Assembly (NCBI GenBank): GCA_028829895.1
Contig: CM054181.1
Coordinates: 51,405,759-51,469,758 of the forward strand
Direction of reading: 5' to 3'
Length of the DNA: 64,000 nt
Origin: Sinotaia quadrata
Lineage: Eukaryota; Mollusca; Gastropoda; Architaenioglossa; Viviparidae
The position numbers were made by a program, and so were the translations under genes. Of the stretch, positions 10,534 to 24,400 are shown piece by piece (the first letter of the stretch is position 1; every line of letters starts with the position of its first letter). Below the pieces are notes generated by a model, which had not been told where the DNA came from, ran no database searches, and worked only from the letters and a program-made list of their open reading frames with translations.

Positions 10534-13500
10534 GTAATTAAATATCGTTTACTCAAGCTCTCTCTTTCCGACCTTATCTTTATAAATCACATTGACATTT
10601 TATTGTGATTAATAATGCCAATATTATGAATCGTAACTAAAGTGTATGTAGAATGTTCAACCGTAGTTGTTTATAAAATGCACTTTTAATAAATAATCTA
10701 ATACATGTTCTAATAATATTTCGAGCGCTAATGAATGTGACTTCAAGGTGGTCTGTTATATCTTATTCTTAATTTTGTTCTTATTTAAATGTAAAATAGG
10801 CTCGACAGCAACCCAGTTCTGATATGGGGGCCTTTCGAAAGCACTTTGCCAACTCCAAGCATATTGTTGTTTTGACTGGTGCTGGGGTAAGTGCAGAAAG
10901 TGGAGTCCCCACTTTTCGTGGTGCAGGAGGCTTCTGGCGACAATACCAGGCACAGGTATCATGTATTATTGTTAGCTCATTATTTTTTTTATAATTATTA
11001 AAATTAATCTCCCACTCAGAGCTATAAACATTCTTTGCTCAAGTGCTGTTTCAAAATTATTGCTGTTGTACTACTACAGTACTACTACTAGTTCACATAC
11101 CTTTAACACAACATGTGACCAGAATTCTTTGAAATTGGTACCCAGGACTGTCTGTGGATTATGGGCTTTATTTTAAGGTCATAGGTGAATTTACTCAAAC
11201 ATTTTAGTAATAAGAATTTGGTTAAATTTTTTAAATTTTTATTTCCATACTGGGTATTTTTATATCCTTGTAGGAGCAAATTCACTCTTCAAACTTTAAA
11301 TCTGATAAACATTACTATAGTATAACCAGTTATTGTTTTAATTTAAATTGAATTAGCTGTACAATCTACCATATAGATTTACAGTGAGGTTCCTTACTGA
11401 CACTAGGGTTCTCTGAGACATTGTGATTTTGCAGTGGTTTCCCAAGACCTGAAATTTATTTCAAGGGTTCCTCTAGTGTAAAAAAGGTTGAGAAAGGTTT
11501 ATTTATAGTGTGCTTTTTAATGTTACATCAGATATTGTTATGATATATCAGTGATGCAAACAACAACAAAATCAGTGCTTGACTGAATAACTAGTAAATT
11601 TTGACATTATTCTTGCTCTCCTTTGTACGAGTAAAGACAGATCTTATTCCCTTGCAAACCCAATATTTTAAAAATTAAATGATAGACTTTGATTTTTGTT
11701 TTATTATATTTGATTCTTAATGTTCCATGAGCTAAATCAAGAGTTTTTCATCTACCCACAAGGTTTGACATCACTACTGTTCACCTCAAAGGTCATCAAT
11801 ATAGGTGTCTTTGAAATCTTGACTTAAGTCTTTGTGATTTTTCTGTAGGATCAACAACAAAAAAATGCTGTGCTGATAGAGCTAAGGAGGAACTTACTCC
11901 CATTCTTTTCTTATCTCATTTCTTACTACTTCTGTTAGGACAAGGATGACTGTTTCTAAACCTTCTTTTCCTCACATTTATTATTCAGTACTATACAAGA
12001 CAGATTAAATTATAGTGTATGTGCACATACATGCATGTGTGTATAAAAAATAATGCTTTTGTTTCATGTTATGTGAGACATTTTTAATATTTTAAACTTT
12101 ATGCCTATATTTATAATAAAACTCTCTTAACTTGAAGTTTTACAGTAGGGCCCAGATAAAAGGTTTGAAGTCACTTAATATATGTATATAAAATTGAAAT
12201 GAATATCTTAATAATGGTAAAAAAAATAATTTTAATTATTGTAATAAAGAAGTTTAAATTTCTGTTATTGTTAACATTAATATGAAATTTGAAGTTTTAA
12301 TAATCCAGTAAGCTTCACAGTTTTTGCTGGAAAAAGGCAATACATTTTAAGGCAGTTTATATCATTGTTAACCTTAGCTTACTAATTATAGTGTAATTTT
12401 AAAATTTATATTAAGTAATATGTACTGTTAAAACTTCAAGACTGCAAAGAATTGTGTGATCTTTCAGACACTTATAAGTTGAAGAACAAAGGATTCATTC
12501 AGAAATTATCTTATTCTTGAAAACCGTTAAATCTCTTTATTTGATAATAAACTGATGAAGAATGTGAACTATAATGCAAAAGTACATTTTTATTGATCAC
12601 TGATCGCAGCCATTTAGGTTATCTCCCTTGGTTTCTTCTATTTTTAAAAAAAAATTTTAAACACAGCAAGCAATTAAAACTACTTTGTTAGACTTATAAG
12701 TTATATCCATGATAATAACAAAAATACAGCAAAATATATAATTTATTAATAAACTGAAAATCAATAAATTCATTTTTAGTTTGATCATGAAAAATAAATT
12801 ATTGTTGCCATATTATTGTTTCCATGTATTGTTGACTTAAAATATATATTACTGGTTTTGTTCTTTTTATAAATTGCTGACTTACATAATACACTATTGT
12901 TTCTTCATACTGTGTGTTAATATGTATAATTCTGTCTGAAAGAATTTGGCGACTCCTGAGGCATTTAGAAGAGACCCTTCTCTTGTGTGGGAATTTTACC
13001 ATTACCGCCGTGAGGTCATGCTTTCCAAGCATCCAAACCCAGTGAGTCATGTTTCTATGTTATTCAGAGTATAATGAGTCAGATTCTGCATTATTCTGGG
13101 CCCTGTAAAGTGTAAGACAATATTCTGCATTTTTCTTAATTTGATGACCAACATTTCTGCATTATTATGAACCTTTCAAGTTTTATATTGTGGTATCTTG
13201 AATCTGGTGGATCTCACTTTGGTAGTATTCTGAAATCCTGATTATAGTCCAGTTTTTAAATTCATTCTTAAAACTTGGCTGACAGATACATTGTGAAATA
13301 ATTATTTATGTTTTTGTTGATAATCTTATAAAACCAGATTCCTAGATTTGCAACTATTGCCAGAAAATTTTCCTAAAAATTACTTCTTTCCTTTTCATTA
13401 TCTCCCCTTCTTTACTAAAGAGAAAGCAGACATTTGAATCAGTAAATCTATGTCTAGTACAAGGTTTATGTTCCATGAAAACAGCATATCCATTAATGTA

Positions 13501-13605
13501 AGTTGGACAAGCTGAATATATTTTGTATTAAATTAAGATTTAAGAACACAACAGCTTTTTTAATATCTACATATGCTCATTTTTACACTCAAAGGAGAGG
13601 TCCTA

Positions 13606-13637
<32 letters not shown>

Positions 13638-15384
13638 TCTATTAGTCTTGTTGACTGTTGGGGCACCACTGATGACCTGACAACCAGTATCCTCCATTCC
13701 ATTCTGTTCTCTGCTAATCTTACTGTATTGCTCAGTTTCAGTCTTGTCCACTCTGAGATGTTATCCTTCCATCTTTTTCTGTGTCTTCCTCTCCTTCGCC
13801 CTCCTTTGCCCTCCTTGCACAGTACCTTGCATGATTGTCTTGGCAAGCCCTGTTGATTGTGTGACATGTCTATACCATTTCATTTTGCACTTTTTCAGAA
13901 TGGCCAATACTCTTCATAGGGCCCAATGGCTTGCCTAATTCAGTTTCCCATTTTCTCATTCGTAATATGATCTCTATATGAAATGCTAAGCAACCTTCGA
14001 AAGCATCTCATTTCAGTAGCTTGTATATGCCTTTTGAGATCTGCTGTGAGGGTCCATGACTCACATGCACATAAGAACACATACAACCAAGGAGCGCATC
14101 ATCTTGAGCTGACTGAAGTGTTTCTGTCTTTCCAAAATGTCTTCAGCCTTGCCATTGCTGTTATTGTCAGTGCAATCCTGGACAATATTTCTGGTTTTGA
14201 TCCCCTGTCTGTCACGATGGCTCCAAAGCAATTGAATTTATTAACTATTTCCAGTTTCTGATCACCAATCATGATGTCATTACCAATGCCACTGGTGTTG
14301 TTGGTCATCAATTTGGTCTTCTGTGCACTGATTTTCATACCAAAAGCAGTAGCTGTCCTGTTCAGTTTTTCCACCAACTGAGCTAGCTCCTCTTCATTTC
14401 CTGCAAGGCCATTGATGTCATTGGCAAAGTGTAAGTTTGTTATTGTTCTGCCTCCAATACTGACAGTTCCTTCATGGTCTTCCAGATTCTTTCAAGGAAG
14501 ATGTTGAAGAGAATAGGTGAAAGTAAGCATCCTTGTCTGACTCTCACTGTTGTTTTGAACTAATCTCCTAATTGGCTATTGAAGCAGACTGCGCTGGTGG
14601 CCTTGCACATATTTTTAATCTGGGACTGCTATGTGAGAAGTACCTCCAGCACCAACAAAACCTTTATCATGTCTTTGTCAATTTTAAAAGGTGTTTGACA
14701 GGAATCAAACAAAAACTGAGAATATCTAAAAAAGATGAAAACTTTTCATGCAATTCTTGTGGAGCAAAAGAAGTTAACAGTACAACAGAGGGTGGTTGAC
14801 CCACTTACGGAGGATGGATGAAGGTGTGCAACCTTTTTCACCCCCTTCTGCCAGACCTCCTACCCTCCACCTTGAACACAAGTGTGAAGCTGTGGGGTCC
14901 CAATGGGGCACTCCAAGTAAGAGAAAGTATGATGACGAAATGATCAACACAAACTCTAGTGATGATGTAAAACTGCTCTTGATTCTCCCATCCCAGAGGG
15001 CAGTTGAGGGTATGCACCAAACTGTTGTGACCCTTCACCTCCTTCTGCTAGCCCTCCCACCCTCCACCTCGAACACAAGTATGAGGCTGTGGTGTCATGC
15101 TGGGGCACTCCAGATAGAGAACGTCTTATAATGAAATCATCAATGCAAGCTCCAGTGGTGACTTAAAATTGCTATCAACCCCATTCCACCCCACCTAGGT
15201 TAATGATGGAGCACAGTGGAGGGTGTGTGCCAAACTGGTGCTACCTGCTTTGCTCCTTTCTGCCAGCCCTCCCACCCTGAACACAAGTGTGTGTTAATGG
15301 TCCCACTGGGGCACTCTAGATCAGAGAACATCTGATGATGAAATGATCAATGCTAGCTCCTCTGGTGACATAAAACTGCTATCT

Positions 15385-15422
<38 letters not shown>

Positions 15423-18400
15423 AAAAACTGAAAAAGATGGTCCGTATTTCCACAGGCTCACATTGCTATAGCAGAGTGTGAGAAGCGCCTTGCAACTCAA
15501 GGGAGACGATTGGTGGTCATTACCCAAAACATTGATGAACTGCATAAGCGAGCTGGTTCAGTAAACATCATTGAACTTCATGGTGAGTGCAAAAACAGAT
15601 TTAAAATATTTCAAAACTAATTTCATTCATTATTTAGAGCATATTGTTGAACTTCATGGTCTCTATAGGCAGCCAATAAATACATTTTAAAATAATATTA
15701 AACTCACTGGTGAATTAGATTTAAATAGGCATTTTCTTAATCAGAAAATAATACCGAACTTTGAATTTAGAATGTTCATGATTGAAATAGGCATTTTCTT
15801 AATCAGAAAATAATACTGAACTTTGAATTTAGAATGTTCATGATTTCTGGAAAACCTCCTACACTGGTTTACACAATTATTGTGAATACATAATGATTGT
15901 TGAGAGTGTTTTATAAACTGGTCCATGAAGTATGTGTCAGCAGTTATCTTTTAAGATTTAAATGCTCTGAAAGAAGATCTACATTTAGTTGTTGTTGTTT
16001 TTTTAAATTCAACTTAAAAATTCATAATTTCCTTCTTATTTTGTTTATAATTCTCATTTATGACTTAAAAGCTGTTTGTTGCTGAACCAAGATGAACATC
16101 ATTGATAACATCAAGGTTGATAATAAAAATTATAACAAGTCTGATGATGTTAAGTTCTGTAGATGCTGGTATATGTTTGTTGTTGTGCAGTGTAAATAAA
16201 TTAAGTTTGATGTACATACACAGGAAACATTGCTTTATGTGTTGTCTATTTATTTGTCTAACTCTTTACCTATATTAGTAAATACCTCTCTTTATGGAGG
16301 AACTCAGTGGATGAGTCAATGACACTAGTCTCACAAACAGATTATAAATTTTGACCAAGCCCAGTTATTGTTGTTTTTTTCCCTTCAAAACTTCATTCTA
16401 ACCAACTAGTTTGCTTAAGAATGTTGAGTTTAGATTTTAGTTAGAGCTCATTCAAGAATTAGTACAAATCAATGTCCATTATTTATGAAGAAAGGATCAA
16501 TTTTCTGTTAAAAACTAAAACTACTGCTTTCATTAGATAAACTTTAACCAGTTCTCTTTTTAGAGACAAGAATTGTGGGATAGATGTTTGGAATTCTTAT
16601 TTTCAAATGAAACATAACCTAGTGGCTGTTCCAAATGACACTTTTATATCCAGTTAGGCGCAAACTTAGGAACTTTTTAGAAACTTAGGTTGTACTAAAA
16701 ATTTCACAGATTTACATTTTAATAAAATGTTATTTTTCTTTATTATGGTTTTAATTTAATCAGATTTATTTTCTGCTACATATATGTGCATGCACTTCTT
16801 AATTTGTCATCTGATGTATCAGTGGTGCAAAATATCAGTTTTCCACTACATGTCTAGTCATTGTTGATGTTTCTGTCTCCTTTGCATGAGTAATGAAGCA
16901 CTTGGCACAATATTCCTTGTTATTGTTGATGTTTCTGTCTCCTTTGCATGAGTAATGAAGCACTTGGCACAATATTCCTTGTTAATGTTGATGTTTCTGT
17001 CTCCTTTGCATGAATAATAGAGCACTTGTCACAATATTGCCTTGTCAATGTTGATGTTTCTGTCTCCTTTGCATGAGTAATGAAGCACTTGGCACAATAT
17101 TGCCTTGTCAATGTTGATGTTTCTGTGTCCTTTGCATAAATAATGGAGCACTTGGCATAATAATTAATATTGCCTTGTCAATGTTGATGTTTCTGTCTCC
17201 TTTGCATGAGTAATGAAGCACTTGGCACAATATTGCCTTGTCAATGTTGATGTTTCTGTGTCCTTTGCATAAATAATGGAGCACTTGGCATAATAATTAA
17301 TATTGCCTTGTCAGTGTTGATGTTTCTGACTCCTTTGCATGAGTAATGAAGCAGTTGACATAATATTGTCTTGTCAATGTTGATGCTTCTGTCTCCTTTG
17401 CATGAATAATAGAAAAATTGACATAATATTGCCTTGTAAATTTTTTTTTTTTTTACTTATTAACAATCTCTGATTTTTGTTGTTTTAGTATATGACCCTT
17501 AGTGTTCTTTGAATATTTCCCTGGTACCCTTGAGACTTGACATCATCACTGTTCATCAAAGAAGTTATTAAGGCAGATATCCCAGAAATGTGACCCAAGT
17601 CTGGGCTTTTCTATTGACCCCAAAATCACTCTGTTGTTACAGCTAATGACAAATTTATATACTTAAGCCTTGAATTTTCATTTAAGTTGCATTGTCAAAA
17701 GATTACATTATGTCCATAGTGCAAACGCATTAAGGACACATATTACTTATATTTATTATAACATTTTGACCACTGTGCATAACATAGAATTTGCATTAAC
17801 ATGCAATAAGACCTTTGTATAATACTGCACTATAACTATAAGGAGACATGAGAGAAAGTGGAATAAATATATTTTTATTTAGTAAACCAGTGCCACTTTC
17901 AATGACCTTAAACTGCTTGTTGCAATATTCTTACATTTTCCAATTATTTTTCTATAAGTGTTTTGTAGAGTTTTGGCTGTTTTTATATTTTAATTTAAAT
18001 AATTATCTCTAGTAGGTAGACTTTCAAATAAATATATTACATATTTTGTGCTGTAAGCCTGCTAGTTACAACTAAAGACAAATTTGATCTAACTTTATAA
18101 TCTGGAATATCAGTGGCTTAGATTGTTTCAATGTGCAGGCAGTCTGTTCAAGACAGAGTGCACCAAGTGTAAAGATGTCCGTGAGAACAGGAATAGTCCA
18201 ATATGCCCAGCTCTTGAAGGCAAGGGGTGAGTTTGCTTCATACACTTTATAATTGTACTATCAAGCACATTATCTTTTCAGACACTATAATTGTACCAAC
18301 AATCACATTATCAATTCAGACTATGTAATTATACCATCAAGCACATTATCAGTTCAGAAATGCAATTGTAACAATTAGCTCATTATCACTTATACACTTT

Positions 18401-21400
18401 GCAATTGTGTCACTTCACTCATTTTCACTTAGATACTTTGTAATTGTACCAACATGCACATTATCAGTTTGGACATTTTATAATTGTACCAACAGGCACA
18501 TTATCAGTTTGGACATTTTATAATTGTACCAACATGCACATTATCAGTTTGGACATTTCATAATTGTACCAACAAGCACATTATCAGTTTGGACATTTTG
18601 TAACTGTACCAACATGCACATTATCAGTTCTTAAACTTTGTAATAATTTTATGTCATTAATAAAGGATAAGCCTTTTTATGATTAATCTGTTCTTTGAAA
18701 ACATATTTCTCCTTTTACTGTAATTGTAATGTCAGCTTACCAGATGTCAACACACCAGAAGCTAGAATTCCTGAGTCACAATTACCACGCTGCTCTCAGC
18801 CAAATTGTGGAGGTTTGCTAAGGCCCCATGTGGTGTGGTTTGGAGAATCACTGGATTCAAAAATATTGAATCAGACTGAAGATGAATTGGAGAAGTGTGA
18901 CTTGTGCCTTGTGGTATGTAAATGTTGTGGTGTTATATTATGTGTCCCTTTTCTCTTTTTCCCTTTTTCAGTCAAGTAGATAATATCTCTAGGATTTTTA
19001 TTTTGGATAAGTCCTTTTAAACTTATATTTATTATTTCTCATCACTGTTATTATCATTATTGTTATTTAAATTTACTCTTATATATTGTTATTTTATTTT
19101 GTTTATTTCATTTATCTTAATTTTCTTTTGCTTTTATAATAATCATCATCGTTATTATTATTACTATTATTGTTGTTATTGTCATATTTCATTTATTTTT
19201 ATTAGTAATGTATTTATTTATATATGCACATTTTAAAAATTGTATTTAAGAGGAAGTAGAAAAACTCTTGCTCATATTAGTTCATAGATGAACAGCACAA
19301 CTGCATTTGTCTTCCATTTTGTTCTTATCAACGAAAGATTTGAATGATCTCCCTTTCCCCAAGCAAGATTTCCATTGACTCTCATGAATTTATGCCTGGC
19401 CACTTCAGAACTATGTCAGCTTGATCTATCTGTCCCTGATCTCCCATCAATTTGCATTTCTGGGGGAAACCTGAGCTTGATCAACAGACCTCTACTAAAT
19501 ATTGACATTAGATTACAACTAACATCATTGAAGAATCATATTGCTGAAACATTACAATTTTTGACTATTTCCCCAGCAACCCTCATATAGAAATGTGTAG
19601 AAATGTCCTCTGTGGTACAGCTGTAAAAGTGACAATCTTTGCCAAAGAGATTTCTGTAAAGTTGATGGGCATCATCAGTTTAACATACAATCTCTGCTGA
19701 GTCAAGAGAGATTACTGTAAATTTGATGGGCATCATCAGTTTGAAATCAGCAAATTTATATTAAAGCAGTCCAAAAAGAATGTTGCAAATGTATTTCATT
19801 CAGTAAAATCTTAATTTTATATGACTTAGATCAGTGAAAGCATTAGCTTTAAACACTTCTTTCACTTCATAGATATATTATTGGGAAAAAGAAATATATT
19901 TTCTTTGCCTGCTACAATCTCTGTAGGCAGTGTACCAAATCAGTTTACAGAATTTTTTCCTGTACAAAGGTGAAAATGATTAGATATCAGTTTGACACTA
20001 TTCCTCTCTCTTACCTGCCTCTCTTTACTGCAGTTCACAGTTTCATTAATTACTTTTCATATTTTGAACAATATATGTGGATTTCCTAGGAACAATCCTG
20101 AAAAAAATATGTCCCATTCATGTAAACCTGATCAGTCCCAACATCACTGCTATTTGAATGTCATACCCTATTCTGTTTTCTCTTTTAGTCATCATAAATT
20201 TTTTTCTGAGATTTTTTTCCATCCTTTTATTAATATTTGGTAAAACTCTATTGGGAAAAAAAAATCCACAAAAACAATCCATGATCATATCAACTTGAAA
20301 ACCTATTTCTGAGTCTCTCTAATCATTGATATCAGAAGTTCTGGAAAAGGTTTGACCTCAGTAACTCAGCATCTCACTTAAATCAGCATATCCTTTTATG
20401 TGGTTATCATTCAGTTTATTGTTTCATTCCCAATACTGAAAGTGCTCTTGTAAAGTTGCTTTGTATAATGAATATGTTTTATTTCTCATTTAGAATGTAA
20501 AGTAGTAAAATATAAAAAAACCCCAGTGATTTATTTTAAATACAATATAAAATGTTGCTGTTATGTGCACTCTTTTTAACTACTTCACTAACTTCTGGCC
20601 TATGGATTACTCATCTGATGTGGATGATATATAAAACATGTATTTAGTTGTCTGCATAATAATGTCTTTTAAATTACATCAAAACTGTGTTGTTTACTTG
20701 GAAGCTTTTCAATTGACAGTCAAGTGGTAGTACTTGGGTAATTTCCTGTAATATTTTTTTTTAATTGCTTTCAGTTATGCAAACAAAGCAGTACTCTATT
20801 TGAAAAATAGTATTCTATTTTAAAAATTGCTGTCTTACTAACTTTTTGGGGAAAACATTAACTGTTCTTTATCAAACCATTATTACTGTTTACTGTTGCT
20901 TGAGATTGAACTAGATATTTTTCTCCAAGTAGGATCAAATTATTTTTATAAAGAATATTATTTTCAAGATTCTCTAATGGTTTATTAGCCAAGACTATCT
21001 CATGTAAATGCTTCTATTTAATTCATAAATGGAGAAACACCAATACATATTTCCATTATTATTTTTGTCCCAGGAAGACAGAAAATTTATTGTTTAAATT
21101 AAACATAAAAGTATTTCACTTCCTTCTAGAATTAAACTTGAGAAGAAAGAGAACAAACACTTTGTTATATGTTATTTCAAATAGAAGAGGATTTGCTGTT
21201 TAAATTAAACATTAAACATAAAAGTATTTAATTTCCTTCTAGAATTAAACTTGAGAAGAAAGAAAATGTTTTGCTATATGTTATTTCAAATAGAAGAGGG
21301 AAAAATGTCTTTTTCTTATTGTTGGAGCAAATACTTTTTTGTTGATTAATAACTTTACAGTGATATTTTAAATGTTAGTTTATTTTTCTCACTTTTTGTT

Positions 21401-24400
21401 GTGCAGCAGTATAAATTAGGAGCCTGAAAAATTGAAAGGAAATAGGAAAAATGTTCCTTTTTCAGATAAAGGAATAAGTTCTCTCATTGTCTCCAGGTTG
21501 GTACATCATCAGTTGTCTATCCTGCAGCCATGTTTGCTCCCCAGGTGGCAGAACGTGGGGTACCTGTAGCTGAATTCAATGTAGAACCTACTGAAGCTAC
21601 TATGCATTTTGGGTAAAAAATAATTCAAATGTTTTTATTTGAATTAGTTTGGATCATGCAAAACTTGCCTTGTGTCTATGTTGAAGAAAAAAATGTTTGA
21701 TTGTTGATTATTATTAATAAAAATCAATTATACTTATACATGTATAAATAGAAATTTATATGTAATTCTTCTGAGCTACTCCCATCATGCACCTACTTTA
21801 GTCTGTCAGGAAGCAGGTTGTTGAAAGCCTGAGTAAATTAATCCATCACCATAGTCTTTTACATACCCAAAGTAGTCTTTGGCATACCAAACATAGCATA
21901 CTGGCCATAGGCTTGTGCTGCAAAGTATAATCTATAAACCATATATGGTTATATGCCTTCTGTATTCATTGTCATATGAACCAGTCTTTGGCAAGCCAGT
22001 CATAGTCTTTTATAAGCCAACTAGTCCTTCTCAACCATCCATGGTTATAAGCATATCATAGTCTTTTTCATATTAACCATAGAATGTTGAAAGCTATCTA
22101 TTGTATACCATTTACAAACCTTTTCATGCTGATTTCACTCTTTGTGTACCAATGTTTGTATTTTGTATACCAGTCATGTCCTTGTGTATATCAGTCATAG
22201 TCTTTATATAGTAAACATAGTCTTTTGTGTACCAATGTTTGTATTTTGTATACCAGTCATGTCCTTGTGTATATCAGTCATAGTCTTGACATTAATAGTA
22301 AGCATAGTCGTTTGATTACTAATGTTTGTATTTTGTAAACCAGTCATAGTCTTTACATAGAAACCATAGTCTTTTGTGTATCAATGTTTATAGTTTGTAT
22401 ATTAATCATAGTCTTTATGTACCATAGTCTTTTGTGTATCAATGTTTGTATTTTGTATATCAGTCATAATCTTTACACAGTGTTGGTAACCCTGTAAAAT
22501 GGACAATACAAAATACACAACAATTGAGGTCAATCCCTCCAGTGGTTTGTTCGCCCCCAATCGGAAGATCCTCACATATAAGACAGACAGACACAATGAT
22601 GGATACAATGACGGACACAATGACTGTAATTAAATGTATTTTACATGAAATGAAGATGGTATAAAAGTGACACAAGACAGATGAAATTTAATAAAATATT
22701 TATATAAAAAAATTAAACAAATAAAGAAAATGAAACAACAATCAATTACAAAATCCACATAGCACAATTCTCATAATGTCTATCAGAGAAAAGTTTAGCC
22801 TTCCCTAGCTAGTTAGATTTTCCCTGACCAAGTTCATATAGTTTCTTCTCAGTTCTTCAATATCAAAAGGTTTGCGCAAAGTTCCCAATAGTTCACTATT
22901 GTTTATACATGGTTTTCTAACCGCTCTCACACTCCTGGCCAAATGCAATATTTTCACACATCTTAGTTACACTGGTGGAGTCTAGGGTCATTGCTGGCTG
23001 AGTCCATGTACACTTCCCCTCCTAAGCGACATAATATGGTGTTCATACAAACTAACAGCTGATACACTTCAGCAAACTGATACCACCAACATGAAGCAAT
23101 GCTACCAAGATGCAAAGCAACCAATATGCAGCAAAATCCTGCAATTTATAAATACAGCAATCAGAGTCTGCTAACATTAACTACATAGTGCTCTTTATAG
23201 AAAAGCAAAATCCTGCAATTTATAAATACAGCAATCAGAGTCTGCTAACATTAACTACATAGTGCTCTTTATAGAAAGGCAAAATCCTGCAATTTATAAA
23301 TACAGCAATCAGAGTCTGCTAACATTAACTACATAGTGCTCTTTATAAAAAGGCAAAATCCTACAATTTATAAATACAGCAATCAGATATTGCTAACATT
23401 AACTACATAGTGCTCTTTATAGAAAGGCAAAATCCTACAATTTATAAATACAGCAATCAGAGTTGCTAACATTAACTACATAGTGCTCTTTATAGAAAGG
23501 CTAAGTCATTTCTCTGAGCACAACTTCACTACCTTGAAATAAACATAAATTAATTTTATATGGCAACTTGTCATAATTGCATTTTACACAAAATTATAAA
23601 TCACAAAATATTGTAAATGCAACTCTGTACCTTCATTCAGCAAAACCAAGGATAAGAAGTCATCTGTAACAGCATATATATTTCCTTAAAAATCTCATAC
23701 ATGCTTTTCTTCAGGTCTTTTGGCTTTCATTCAAACAGACTTTCAGATTTACACTACGTCAAAATCTTGGCTTCAGCTACACACATGACATGTGTATTTA
23801 CTGTGGGGAAAAAGCATATGGCTTGGGTTTACTCCCCTATTTAAAGGCTATTCAGCTGACGTAAAGGCAGTGCTGCATCCAAGCTCTTTCATTCACACAT
23901 AGGATTAACAACGAACTTCCGATCTTCTGTTCTATTGAACTCTGGTACGTCAAAAAACCATCTCCCTACCCCAATTTCATTCAGGCACACTTACAGTCAA
24001 GGTCGTCTCTCACTATGCATGTCTACTATAATTGACTGGTCGGATTTCTGCTTGATTATGGTTCACAACAAGGTTGGACTTGCTGGAAAAAATACATTAG
24101 TTAACTAGCTTACTTATCTTTGACCCAGAAAAAAATCCCTATTCGTTCTAAACTCACTATTACATCTGCATTTAGATTTTATTACTTACACATTTCTTAC
24201 ATCTACATTTTATTCTTCCTATATTTCTTTTTAATATTTATTGAGGAGATCCGGGCAAGATTTATAAATATCTGACACATAGTAACCACAGTCTTTTGTT
24301 TACCAACATTTTTATTTTGCATACCAGCCATGTTTATGGTGTATATCAGTCATAATCTTTACAGAGTACCAACCATTGTTATTTGTATACTTAATCTTCT

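Noticed and set aside
13631..13867. Minus-strand basic protein as a host gene
   Set aside because: Its [11 protein letters not shown] block is the C-terminus typical of a LINE reverse transcriptase, continuous with the relic up to 14590.
16861..17440. CRISPR-like regular repeats
   Set aside because: The whole unit is repeated with no unique spacers, and the context is a eukaryotic intron. The same applies to the arrays at 23131, 25180, 54977 and 63652.
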